Source: Spatholobus suberectus | Lineage: Eukaryota; Streptophyta; Magnoliopsida; Fabales; Fabaceae | Assembly (NCBI GenBank): GCA_004329165.1 | Contig: CM014732.1 | Span: 3,509,597 to 3,573,596, forward strand | Direction: 5' to 3' | Length of the DNA stretch: 64,000 nt | In this document: in pieces, positions 1 to 11,677 of the stretch | Position numbering within the stretch: the first letter of the stretch is position 1 | How the letters are laid out: every line of letters begins with the position of its first letter | Translations under genes and position numbers: made by a program | The notes under the pieces: model-generated | The model's input: only the letters and a program-made list of their open reading frames with translations | Database searches by the model: none | What the model was told of the DNA's origin: nothing

Positions 1-353
1 ATCCATTACTATAGCAGAATACAAGGCCATGGCTTTAGTAGCTTGTGAACTTATGTGGCTGAAACAGCTTCTCAAAGGGCTCAAGTTTGAAAAGTCTACG
101 CAAATGACGCTAATTTGTGATAATCAAGCGGCTTTGCATATTGCGTCTAATCCTGTCTTTCATGAAAGGACCAAACATATTGAGGTAGATTGTCATTTCA
201 TCATGGAGAAGATCTAGTCAGGAGACATTACCACGAGCTTCGTCAATTCTAGTTACCCGTTAGCAGATGTCTTCACTAAGTCCTTGAGGGGTCCAAGAAT
301 TAGTTATATATGTAACAAGCTAGGAGCATATGATTTATATGCTCTAGGGGGAG
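1..353 (+). mobile_element. Ty1/copia retrotransposon 3' end: RNase H remnant
   Basis: The frame from base 29 encodes the end of a copia RNase H domain, with the hallmark stretch CDNQAALHIASNP followed by HERTKHIEVDCHF. In the family this domain removes RNA from the RNA:DNA hybrid during reverse transcription. A TAG stop at about 215-217 interrupts it; the same frame then continues with recognisable copia tail residues (LADVFTKSL) to about 340, so the copy is broken. A purine-rich tract at about 345-353 just before the LTR is the expected polypurine tract. The rest of the element lies to the left of the window. It has the same orientation as the exportin-4 gene. Confidence 0.9.
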
Positions 354-543
354 TGTTGAAAATCAGATTATGATATTCTATATTTATTATGGTTTATAGG
401 CAAATAATATCTAGTTTAGGGGAAACAAAATATTCTCTATTTATGTACATTTGTTACAATAAAGCCTATATAAACCATTGTCCATTGTATTTTTAGACAC
501 ACGGTTTCTCTGCAAACCTGTCCTTTTGTTCTCTTATTCAACA
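354..543 (+). repeat. 3' LTR of the copia element
   Basis: This 190-bp segment starts TGTTGAA directly after a polypurine tract and ends TTCAACA, so the ends are perfect 7-bp inverted repeats in the canonical TG...CA form. Downstream sequence is a T/A-rich intron of the exportin-4 gene. The partner 5' LTR would lie outside the window, so the target duplication cannot be checked. Confidence 0.8.
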
Positions 544-727
544 GTATACATATATAAAAAAAGTGAGGGAGGGGGAGCGCCCCCCCCCCAAAATCTGTCC
601 CTGATTTAAAGTCAATATATTATTGCTTTCTGTGAACAATTCCCATAGTTATTGCTAATTCACTTTTCTTTTTTTTTCCATTATTTTAAAAATTTTCTCC
701 CTCAACTTCCATTTGCTCCTTTTTCAG

Positions 728-3443
728 ATATCACTAAGTCTTTCAAGCAGCTTGCTTAGCGAGGCTAAAACAGATAAGTATAGAGATTTGCGTGCTCTTC
801 TACAACTTCTCTCAAGTCTCTGCTCTAAAGACATGGTAAAGATTTTCTTTTCGTAAATTATTTAGACTAGCAGTTGGAAAGAGACTACCTGTCTCTCATA
901 CTCACACTTAACATAGGTACAACTTAACTGAAAAATACTTGATGTGGCAGATTGATTTCTCGTCAGATTCAATTGAAGCCCAAGGCACCAACATATCTCA
1001 GGTAATATCATGGTTACATTTACCTGTTTCATGTAAAGTTAGATAATCAGACTCTAATGCATGGGTCTTGCAGGTGGTTTACTTTGGTCTTCACATGGTC
1101 ACACCATTGATTTCGATGGAACTCCTGAAATATCCCAAACTTTGTCATGATGTAAGATATTCCTGTGCTCTGTAGAAATAATACTGGACTGATTGCTATC
1201 CAAAACTGATACTGTACTTATTGGCAGTATTTTTCTCTCCTGTCACATATGTTGGAGGTTTATCCTGAAACATTTGCACAACTAAATAGGGAAGCCTTTG
1301 CTCATATACTTGGAACTCTTGATTATGGTCTCCACCATCAGGTAATATTTGTACATGTATTTTTTCTTTAATAATCAATAATATATGAATGGAACAGTGA
1401 GAAACTACAATGATTAGACATAGAGAAACTTCTACACTAAGGGAATTTTTCAATAATTTAGCATTCTCTTCCAGTGTCCTATATAAATTTCTTCTTATTA
1501 GAAAAGGAGTAAATTTCTCCACTGTGTACTACAGTTCGCAAATCAAAATAATTTTTTTCCAATTTTGTAACTTGTGATTGTGCTTAGAAATTGTGGCTAA
1601 GAACTATATCCTTTACTGATTTTTCAGGATGCAGACGTGGTTAGTAAGTGTCTGAGAGCTCTGCAAGCTCTTGCTTCTTACCACTACAAGGAGACTGGTA
1701 ATGGTAATATAGGCTTGGGTGCCCACACTGTGGGTCTTAAGGATTCGAGTGGGAATGTTCAGGAAGATCTTTTGAGCCATTTCCTTCGTTCATTGCTGCA
1801 GCTACTCCTTTATGAGGATTACAGGTGAGAATGCAAGGAAATTCTTTTTTTCTCCTTTTCTTTCCTGATTTTACCAAGCCCGACCATGGTATGGTCCTGA
1901 GAGTGGGGTTGTTTATCTACACAAGCATATAAGGAACAATATGGATAATTTAGTCACTGTGACTTGAATATATGTACTGCATTCGTCACTCAGTTAGCAG
2001 GTCATTTATTATCTCTCCCCTCCCCCCCCCCTTTTTCTTTTGGTGGGAGATTGAAAGATGCCCAACTAGTAAGGCAGAGTAGTCGGCCAAAGGTTTGGAG
2101 AGTCTACTATAGGAGGAATAAAAAACAACAGATTTAGGAATCTGCTATCTGTGAAGGAAGTTCTTATCTGTTACGTTATTCTGGATTTCTGATTATCTAA
2201 AAGTTTGTTTTATCTAGGAAGTTTGTTATTCTGTTATCCTAAATTCTACGAAGTTGTGGGGGAGAATATTTAAAGGTATGGGGAGTCTGTTAGGGGATCA
2301 TCTTCTAGTTTTCTGAGATCATTGTTCGGAGCTAGGCTCTGGGAAAGGGGGATAGTAGATTCATTCTGTCTGTATCTCTCTTTTATTTTAATAAAATGGC
2401 TCTTTTGGATCGGAGTCCATCAGACCGTCAGAGATTGATTGCATTTGACTCTCAGGAAAACTGTCAAATGAATGTGTATATCAAATACTGTGAAATCTTA
2501 GAGCACACCCACATACTTCTTTTCAAATATTTCATATGTATTTTATAAATTCTGTTGGATGATTTAGACTTGCAAACATATTTCCACACAAGTACCTTGT
2601 TTCCTAATTCCTAGTATAATGTTACTAAAAGGGCCATTTCATGTCTTGGTTAATACTGTTGCAAAATCACATTGCAATTTACTCACAGTATTACCCTTGT
2701 TATTTCAGTTCTGATCTAATCAGTGTTGCAGCAGATGCTCTCCTTCCATTAATCCTTTGTGAGCAAGGCCTGTATCAGGTATGCCTCTCTAACTTGCATT
2801 TGGTAAAAAATTCAATGCAGGTTTTCTCGGTTACAAAAATGTTTTCTTAAATTTTTTTAGCTAACATGTTTGAACTAGTATAAAAGAATTGAATTATAAA
2901 TGAACATAATGTTGCTTATTCTCTTCAATGATGAATATGCAAGTTAGGTTACTTTTCATATCAGGAATATGTTTTTGAGATTTTTGTTCAATGCCCATCT
3001 AAATCCATTTCAAATCAGCATACATTCCTTCAATGATCTGTTTTCACTGAAAAACTTTAAGTTGGTGTATCTATTTTCTTTTGGTGAGTTACTTTTCCAG
3101 AAAGGAACGTCCAATATGAATCAGCTTGTTTTCTTTTTTCTTTTTGTAAATACTATTGTAAAATATATTCTAGTATTCCTACTATGATTTCCCCCCACAC
3201 CACCCTCTATTTTATTAATGGTTCCTGAGAAGACTTGGGTAAATTTGTTCGCAGAGATTGGGGAATGAATTGATAGAGAGACAAGCAAATCCAACACTCA
3301 GATCGAGGCTGGCAAATGCATTGCACACACTAACAAGTGCAAATCAGCTTTCTTCCTCCCTTGATCGAATAAATTACCAGAGATTTAGGAAAAATCTTAA
3401 TAGCTTCCTAGTTGAAGTTCGTGGGTTTCTGAGGACCATGTGA
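728..3443 (+). CDS. XPO4: Exportin-4, C-terminal part (seven exons, 5' part outside window)
   Basis: Spliced exons 728-835, 951-1001, 1074-1151, 1228-1341, 1628-1824, 2709-2778 and 3255-3443 (TGA stop) stay in one frame and give about 268 residues; all introns are GT-AG. The product matches the C-terminal HEAT-like repeats of exportin-4, e.g. LLKYPKLCHDYFSLLSHMLE, AFAHILGTLDYGL and the ending RKNLNSFLVEVRGFL, which parallels the animal protein's end. Exportin-4 is a RanGTP-dependent importin-beta family receptor that exports and imports selected cargo through nuclear pores. Full-length family members are about 1,150 aa, so most of the gene is to the left. The intron before the first visible exon carries a copia end and LTR (1-543), and the intron 1825-2708 carries a possible LTR-like insert. 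The identification is by remembered family resemblance; exon borders were read directly. Confidence 0.85.
2040..2460. repeat. LTR-like insert in exportin-4 intron
   Basis: This part of the 884-bp intron is less AT-rich than its flanks and resembles a retroelement LTR leader: a run of G-rich sequence, then TTTTAATAAAATGG at about 2385, which looks like a polyadenylation signal. I could not define its ends or a target duplication, so this is a weak call. It could also be ordinary intron sequence. Confidence 0.3.
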
Positions 3444-4100
3444 TCAACTGTGTATGGCTTGTATTGTATAAAGCTTCAAAAAAAGAGTTGAGAGTACTAA
3501 TTAAACCAGCTGCTGGAGACGAAAGTAGAGGGCTAATCTCTTGGCAGACAAAGTATTTTGGGGTTACAGAAAACACTGGGTCCTATCTTCACTGGGTTTA
3601 TGTCAGTCATATCACTTGGGTTGTTTGCAAAAGTAAAAGCTTCTTTTTTGTTTGTCAGAGGCTATTAACAAAGCAGAAAAGCTATCCCAAGATCTTAGTA
3701 GCAATTCAGTGACAAAATGGTTGTCGAGGCACATTCTTTTCTGGCAAAATGCATCGTTGTGTAGATATATATTACTATCACTTAGTTTGGCAGGAGCCTC
3801 TTTCACACCCTTTCATGTTTGTGCTCTACCGCACAAGCACTCAATCCGTTCAGATCCATTGGAGCTATTAAAACCATTCCTAAGCTTATGCAAACTTAAG
3901 CTTTTAGGGAAGTTGCTTCTTGAGAAGATCAAAATGCTAGAGTGATTTTATTCACATAAGTTTTGCAATTATGGTTGTAATAACTATAAATATGGCTTCA
4001 TCTGTAGTTTTGGTGTGTCTGCATCTTATGTTAAATGTCTTGCTCATCAATGTGTACAGTTACGTGTAACTGTAACTGCAATTGTCGAGTACGAATTATT
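3444..4100 (+). other. Exportin-4 3' UTR and downstream flank
   Basis: This follows the TGA stop of exportin-4. Moderately AT-rich sequence without repeats fits a 3' untranslated region. Two reading frames of about 90 codons (3440-3712, 3652-3945) show no domain and no splice context, and I treat them as chance. The exact polyadenylation site was not determined. Confidence 0.5.
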
Positions 4101-5876
4101 AACCCTAAATCTTGATTAATCTTTTTTTTTTTTAATTCCTCTACAAATTTACGTTGAGGATGACTGCTAGTGGTATTCTGGGGAAAGTCATTCATAATAG
4201 ATGATCCTTTACATAATTGTTACAACATTCAACTTCAATGTTGTTATTCATTGTACGTAATTGTTACTTTGCCGGGGGCATGGGGCATGCATTAGAATTT
4301 TTACGTGGCAGCATATATCAAAGTACTACGTAACTGTAACTGCCTCTTTTGGGGTTAAAAAGAGGGCCGCCCAATAATAAGAAAGCTCATGTCAACAAAC
4401 ACCTGACAGAGGTATCCCACCACTGGTTGAACGATTCATTTTACTGCGTTTCAACTCCCTTTTTATGTCCAAACAATCACAGTTGAAAGAAATTTGGATA
4501 TATTATATTGAAGTTAAATCACATGTCCCGTTTGCGTCTTCCTTTTTCACTGGAGACGAGAAAAGGAACAGGTGATGTCAATTGTTTTTGTGGATTGCGA
4601 GAAATTGGCTAAAAAGATTTGTAGATATGGAAAAAGGAACTCATGAATTCCTTCATTCAAACAAGCTGTCGGCAACACCATGAATAATACTAGGTCGAGG
4701 TCGAGTTCGAGTTGAATATATGAATTCCCGATCGCAAGGAGCAGATTTCACAAGCCTCAGCCCAATGAAAATGATGGATGCAACTTGTAGATGCCTATCT
4801 GACAGTAATGAAAACGATGCAAGCCCAGTTTGTGGTTAATATTTGGTTCCTATATTGTATTTGAAATAACAAAAGGAAAAGAAAAATATTGATAATGATA
4901 TGATGTGAGAGAGGGAATGACAAAGAAGTGAGGGAGAGTAAATTAAGGATGGTAATCAAAACAAGAAATCCACTGTCATAGAAAACCAGTTTAATTCACT
5001 TATATCAAGTGGAAGGTTATACTAAACCATATAAAGAAACGCTCACATCGATCGATTCGAAGACGATAGTTGGGCTAGACAATTTTGGTTGGCTTCTCCA
5101 AGGGCTTCGATTTGGTGAAAATCAGAGTACGAATTTTAGCCCTTGGTTTTGAAACACTGCAACAAGAAGAGGTTATGAGAAGGTCGTACAATTTAGGTTT
5201 TTTTGGCTGCTGCATACTTGCATTAATATAGAGTTTGTGGAAAACACGAGATCAGTTCTTTTGTAGCAGAAAAACTTGTGTAAATTCTAAGGACAGCATC
5301 TTCAGATAGAATATTCGAAAAAAAATGTACGATTATATACCTTTGGCTAAAGTGTACGCACAATTGCACAAATTTCATGCACCATCCGAGCTCAGCGCAA
5401 CCATTGAGAGTACTATTGGTAATTTCTTTCTGCTTTTTTTCTTGTCCAACTAAATTATCTAATCAATAACAATTTTGAGATTATTAAATGGATTTTTATA
5501 CAGTTTAACCATAAGAAATGTAAGTATTAAAATTCAAAAGTTTTGGAAAGGCTCAAACAAAATTATGAATGTGGGCTTGACTTATATTTTAAGAGTGTAT
5601 ATTTTATTCTATTCGTTTAAATTCGTATTTACAAGAAAATTATAATATTGAAAAAATTATGCTATTAATATTTTGTGTGTGCTTTCTATTATGAAAATGG
5701 CAACGGCAACGAAAAACAAATAAGATAAAATCAAAGCATAATGTAGGATTTTTTTTTCAATAAAAAATATAATAGTATTATCTTGTAAGCGAAGGGACAC
5801 AAAATAATCATAATAAAAATTACTACTATTTATATAAGGTCAATTTTTGTATCTTTGTGTTCCTGTAATATAGGTT
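4101..5876. other. Intergenic, no gene recognised
   Basis: AT-rich with scattered stretches of balanced composition (about 4500-5200). No frame shows conserved protein features and no terminal repeats were found. Confidence 0.5.
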
Positions 5877-6107
5877 TTGTTTGGATAAATTTTTTCATAA
5901 GTATTTATAGAAAAAATATAAAAAATAAAATTGAATTTCTTACATAAATTAAAATTAACTTATATGCTTTAATATTTATAAAAATTCTTTTTTCTAACTT
6001 CTTTAATAGCTGTATTACATAAGTTAATTTTAGTTTATAAAAAAAATTTAATTCATTTTATTTTCTTATTTTTTTATAAATATTTATGAAAAAATTTATC
6101 CAGCCTA
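5877..6107. mobile_element. MITE with TTTGGATAAA termini
   Basis: About 230 bp with inverted ends: the left end reads TTTGTTTGGATAAATTTTTT and the right end, on the other strand, GGCTGGATAAATTTTTTCAT, each continuing CATAAxTATTTATA. The interior is AT-rich and non-coding. A related copy lies at 59951-60173. The target duplication is not clear. Such miniature elements are mobilised by transposases supplied elsewhere. Confidence 0.6.
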
Positions 6108-8119
6108 ATCTAGTCATGTTCCTTATTAGAACCAAAGAATTTTAAATCCGAGGCTACAATTGTGAAGAGAGAAGGCTCGAGTTTCAAGGTGGCGGTGTCT
6201 TTACCGACAGTTAGTAAAATGGCCACGTGTAGTTATCTGAAGGGTTGACCATAGTTTGCGAAATGCATGTACGATGGCTCATATCGTATCTTATTATCAT
6301 AGGCTGTAAAGCCGAAGGCAACTTTCGAAATCATAGGACCAAAAGCAAAAGGAGCATTATTATTATTATTATTACTTTTATGTAAAAAAGTTTAAACTTA
6401 CAACATTACACAAATTATCTAAATTTTCTACTACTAGATGTTAGTGAGGTTCAAAAGTTTTGATAATGTATTTCTTAATATTACTAATTTACGGTATTTA
6501 ATATACTTGATTGATTAATATATTCAATTATTTTAAAAATTAGTATTTAATCACTTTTATATTTTAATATAATAAATATTTTTATTAAATTTTGTTCTTT
6601 CTAATAAGTATTCCAAATTGTTGAACAGTATTTGCAATACCTTTATAAATAAGAAATCAAAAAGAGGAAATAATAAATATTTAAAATATATCAAATATGT
6701 TTAATAGTTAATAAAATATTTGATAATTCATTTTGTGTAAAAAAAGTAAATATTAAAGTAATTTCCGTTATTTTTGGTTAACTATCATTATCATATCTCA
6801 TAAACATATATATATATATATATATATTATCAAGTAAACTTTTAAGTAAATAAGAATTTCACTTGTTTAAAATGAGAACATTTATAAAGTTTATGAAGTT
6901 CTTTAATATCAATATTAAGAATACATTTTTCTTATTTTATAAGAGTTACATTCAATATATATATATAATATTTTTGAGCATTGATGAATATGTCCTAATA
7001 TCAATAAGTATGTGACCTTAAAATTCTCTTTATTCATATAATAATAAAATGATAAAAAAATTAATACTTAAGATCCTCTAAACTTTTTTCGGTTTGATTC
7101 TTTAAATTTATTTATTTATTTAATCCTCTAACTTTTAAATGCTCAAAATTTGGTCCTTTTCATTAGTTTAGTTCAACTCTGTCGATGAAGATCTTAAGTT
7201 ATTTTCATACTTGACTTAACTCTATTTCATTTTAATCTTTTAACTTTAGAAGTTCAACAATTTAGTCCTTTTATTGCCTTTTTTCTAATTTCTTTCCTTT
7301 TTCATTCAAAAAGAAATTCTTTTTTTTTACAACAATTGGTTTGAAAATAGGAGTGTTGTAATTTGTGGATAAACCAATGGCACCCATTGAAATTACTCTA
7401 GTTTACTTTGAAAAAAAAAACCATTGAAACATTTTGAACTATTTTTACATACATAGTTTTTGTATTTTATTTTTATTTTCTTATGTTACATTCATGTGAT
7501 GTGCGCAGTAAAAAAGGAGCAGTACAAAATTCATAGGTGCACATGAATTTGAGAACAAAAAAGTTATCACATGAATTTGTGTTCAAGAGAGAAGTGAACC
7601 TTTCCAAAACAAGAAGGCAGGGATAAAATTCAAGTTTTTTAGCTCAATGTAATTTGCTCAGAGTATTTTTTTATGTTAATGCCTCTTTACAAAGTGTAAA
7701 TTGGAAAAATTATTTGGCACTACAGTTATTCTAGTTTTATTTGATAGAGTATTAACATGCTATTTTTCAATTTTCATTAAGGTAAAACTTCAATTTGACA
7801 CAAAAATTTGAGTATTGACCCATCATACCTATTATCATGCCCATATTTATCTCTTACCTCTTTTTCTCTCTGGTTGTTAAGTATTTACCCATCATTTTCG
7901 TAAATTTTCCGAGTAGAAAATTTTCGGTACTGTACTTCCTAGACAAAAAATTGAGGGATGATTTCCAGGAACAATGTCCTCGATTTGAATGAAATAAAAT
8001 ACTTTTGAAAATAACATAATAACTTTATTTTTAAAAAAAAAAACAAAGCATCTTTCTTTCTTCTTCTTTTTTGTTGTAACTGCCAGGCACTTTAAACTCC
8101 CGTTACATGTAGATTGTCT
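6108..8119. other. Intergenic AT-rich DNA with (AT)n tract
   Basis: No gene recognised. It contains an (AT)n microsatellite at about 6805-6828 and a lone palindromic CACGTG (G-box core) near 6222 in a short GC-richer stretch (about 6170-6260). Whether that motif acts in regulation cannot be told from sequence. Confidence 0.5.
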
Positions 8120-8260
8120 TACTCTGGCGGCTTTTTTACATGCATGGTATTCGAATTTCCGCATTTGGTGTAAATGCAAAAGTATTTCGTAGATAGAATA
8201 AATTGACAATGTGGATGTCGATTTGTTAAACTATCTTTTTTAAAACAAAATAGAAATCAA

Positions 8261-8500
8261 CAATTGCAGTATCGATTTATTAAAAAAAATAAATTTAATA
8301 TGGACATGCAAGTTGCATTGTCTACTTTTTTTTTCTTTCAAAAAACAAAGTAGACAATGCAACTTCCATGTCCATATTGAAAAAATATATATTTTAATAA
8401 ATCGATACTGCAATTAAAAAACAAAGTAGACAATGGCATTGTCTACTTTCATTATTTTCTAAAAAAGGAAAGTAGACAATGTCATTGTCTACTTCTTTTA
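8261..8500. repeat. Left palindrome cluster of the MULE
   Basis: A foldback with arms of about 65-70 bp (about 8261-8327 against 8345-8416; shared pieces include CAATTGCAGTATCGAT and AGTTGCATTGTCTAC) is followed by two near-perfect palindromes of the form AGTAGACAATGNCATTGTC plus TACT, at about 8425-8448 and 8470-8493. Confidence 0.75.
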
Positions 8501-8702
8501 AAATATTTGCACCCTCTCCCCTATTTATACCGTGTCTATTGTAGTTATATCTAATGTTTGAATTTGTTATGTATTGTTGGTTAGCAAGAGCATCAACCTA
8601 TTATTGATCTTTGAAGTATATTATTTCATTCTATTTATTTAAATTATTTGTTATATTAAACTTAGATGATTATATACATGTTTAAAGTGTTTTTTTTCTT
8701 AG

Positions 8703-9240
8703 ATGGCATTAGATAATATTGAAGATTGTATTCATATTAAAGATATTGTGAGTGATTTTAGCGAAGATGAAAAGATGAGATACAAGATAAATGTATTGAA
8801 GGAAGTGCAGGGTGTGTCAGTTCAAGTCAAGCAACTCCATTATTTTATTTGTCTAATATTAATTATGAAGAAATGTGTGACTCTTAATTTCCAAATGGTT
8901 ATGGAGTTAGAAGAGGAGATAGTAATCTTAACATAGATAATAATCTTGTAGTAGATATGAAATTTGAATCGAAAAAAGCAACCATTAATGCAATAAAGCA
9001 ATGACACATCTCTAATGCATATAACTATGTAGTTGAAGAGTCAAGGCCAGATAGATAAGATCATGATGATGACGATTAGCCAAATCCTTTACCATAAGGA
9101 CAAAGACGTGATGGCATTCAAAGAAGTTGTTTTCGACTACAACAAATAAATCAACCACAAAGAAGGGCTTAACTTATGCAAAACAGACGACCACCTCGAT
9201 GTGGAACTCACTAAAAGAACACTTGTTGTATAATAATAAT
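8703..9240 (+). pseudogene. Decayed MuDR-type transposase
   Basis: An ATG frame of 77 codons (8703-8936) begins MALDNIEDCIHIKDIV and is acidic, like the N-terminal leaders of plant MULE proteins. After it another frame reads KFESKKATINAIKQ, a stop, then HISNAYNYVVEESRPDR, which matches the MuDR N-terminal domain pattern (F-SK--INAIK--HI---Y--VV-S-P). Several in-frame stops follow, and a C-terminal-like basic stretch near 9170-9210 closes the remnant. In an intact element the enzyme would cut and join the terminal repeats. The catalytic DDE core and zinc knuckle are not visible, so this copy cannot encode a working transposase. Confidence 0.6.
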
Positions 9241-9339
9241 TTTAATTTCTATTATTTTTATATTGCTATTTTTTTATTATAATGGTAGTGATTATAAAGA
9301 ACTAGTTATTTTAAATATTTAAAATATAATATATATAGA

Positions 9340-9745
9340 AGTAGACAATGCCTTTGTCTACTTTTTAAAAAAATAAATTAGAAATAGACAATGGCATTGT
9401 CTATTTTTATATTTAAAATAATATAAAAAATGAAATAGACAATACCATAGTCAAATTCTAAATAATATAAAAAATGAAGTAGACAATATCTTAGTCGAAT
9501 TCTAATATTTAAAAAAAAAAGTAGACAATGTCATTGTCTACTCCAATCTTAAAAAAGAAAAGAAAAGAAAAGTAGATATTCGCGTTGTCGATTTCCATGT
9601 GCGTAGCAAAAAAAAAACCTTATTTTATAAAATTGAAGATTCCATTGTCGACTTTCTGTATTTTTTTTTTAATATTAAAATAAATCGATAATGGGAAAGT
9701 CGATTTCTTATGACATATCGACTTTGCCGTTGTCGATTTATCCTA
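9340..9745. repeat. Right palindrome array of the MULE
   Basis: About nine degenerate copies of the palindrome GTAGACAATGNCATTGTCTA, spaced roughly every 40-45 bp and separated by A-rich spacers, at about 9344, 9384, 9424, 9473, 9519, 9571, 9638, 9684 and 9714. Later copies carry GTCGAT or GTCGAC in place of GTAGAC. The same motif forms the left cluster. Confidence 0.75.
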
Positions 9746-9825
9746 TGGAATTACTTTTCGACTTACACCATTTACGTAAATATTATTCTAAACTATACCA
9801 TGCAAGTAAAAAAGCCTATTATGGC

Positions 9826-11632
9826 CCTTAATATATCACACTAGCAGGAGCAGCATCAACCTTCGCGTGCAATCGAGAATGCATCCGTTGAGTTCTTGTT
9901 TGGCATAATTAATTAAAAAGTTAGTTAAAAATTAAAAATTACTATAAGATAAAAAGTTCAAAGGTAAAATTAAAACTTGAAAAATTATTAAATAGAATTA
10001 TGGTCCATTTGGGTAGACGACTTAATTAAAGACTTATTAAATAAATTCTTATGTATAATATGGTTTTATAATTGAAGATGAAATATGGTTAAATTGTTTT
10101 TATATATGATGTAAATTTTTTTTGTAAGTTATCTTGAAAAACTTATTGAAATGAGCTGAAAATAGTTTATGAACATATCAAAAATTTATATAAAATTTGA
10201 ATAAGCTATAAATGAACGCTTCCAAACAGCCGTTAGAAGTATTTAGTTAAATTAATTATTTATTTATTTAATACATGTAAAATGATATAAAAAAATATAT
10301 TCAAATATGCTTGTTTATATATATATATATATATATTGTATATGTGTATTAAAATTTAAATATAATTTCTTATTATTATTATTATTAGTTGTAGTTGTTA
10401 AGGTATATTTTTAAAAAGTTCAAAAGGTAAAATAACTAAGTGTATACATATAATTTATTAAAAATAAAAGTATTAATTTGGATATAATATAAAAATTAAT
10501 TTCTAGAAATTCATAAGGACAATATTAGTAAAAAAATCATCTAGCTCCTAATTTCTAAATCATATGCTATTTCTATTAATTTATCAAATTGAAACCTTTA
10601 AATTATTTTTTTTTAAATAATCTAACTAATAAAAAACTTCTAATAACTAATTTTTAATCAAATAAATTAATTCACTAGTTTATAAGTTACCTAATTATTT
10701 TATCAAATGCACACTAAATACTCCAGAGTGTATTTAAATTAAAGTGTGCAAACTTGATGATGACAATTTTGATTTTGTAAAATTATTTTAATTAAAAGTG
10801 AGTTTGTGTGAATTGATTTATAAGTAAAAATATGTATTTCAAAACTAATTTCATTATAATCAATATTATTTTTGAAACTACGCTCAAGACAATTTTAGTG
10901 CCGTAATAGAGATTTTAGGTACTTGAACATAGAACCAAACACAGGCTTATAAATCCATGTTTGGAAATTGCTTCTTCTTTTTTTCAATAATTTCTTTAAA
11001 AAATTATTAAAATAAATAATTATTTATTTGAAATAAATTAAACTAATTAAACAAGACTTGATTATTTTTCTTCCTTTTTTCTTTATAAACACTAATGTTT
11101 AATCTAGTATATATGCATACATCTCTCATAATGTTAAAATAAAGGAATTTTAAATTAAGAAACAATTACGGATTAATCAAATGAAGGTCATATCTTAAAG
11201 AACTTTGAAATCTCCTATAACATTTCGGTGCTTTTTTTAATCTACTGTATGCTTTTGGATATTAGACTAAAATTCATGAAAACATTATTTCAGAAATAAG
11301 CACGTTTTATTTCTTTTTTGAATAAGTTTTGAGACCAGATGGAGATCCACCATCCAATTTCTTCTCCCCCCCCCCCCCCCCCCCCCCCTTTATTTTTTCT
11401 TAATATACAATTGCTACGCTCCTGGAAAGTATAAAGTTCTGGAGAATATACTTCTATGAATTCTCTTTTTCTTTTCTTTCTGTTTAAGCTTAACGAAGAA
11501 GATGAATGCATACAAAAGTAAGCAATGCAACAAACAGAAGACACCTTTAATAAGATAAATTTATACTTTATTAGCATGAAGAAATTATGATAATAATCAC
11601 ACACATGTATGGTTGTCATTTCTTTTAGCAGT

Positions 11633-11677
<45 letters not shown>

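Larger units (their letters stand above)
8129..9816 (+). mobile_element. Mutator-like element (MULE) with internal palindrome arrays
   Basis: Inverted ends: the left one begins GGCTTTTTTACATGCATGG and the right one, on the minus strand, GGCTTTTTTACTTGCATGG. Similarity continues patchily for about 100 bp (both contain a GGTGTAA stretch and a GTCGAT stretch). The 9 bases outside each end are TACTCTGGC and TATTATGGC, 7 of 9 alike, which fits the 9-bp target duplication typical of Mutator elements. The interior carries a decayed transposase (8703-9240) and two clusters of short palindromes (8261-8500 and 9340-9740). At 1,688 bp it is a deleted, non-autonomous copy. Confidence 0.75.

Noticed and set aside
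3440..3945. Two small proteins downstream of exportin-4
   Set aside because: No start context, domain or splice evidence; they fit chance frames in a 3' UTR.
8320..9740. CRISPR-like array (repeated palindromes with spacers)
   Set aside because: Repeats are degenerate, spacers are A-rich and not unique, the setting is a plant nuclear transposon, and no cas genes exist.
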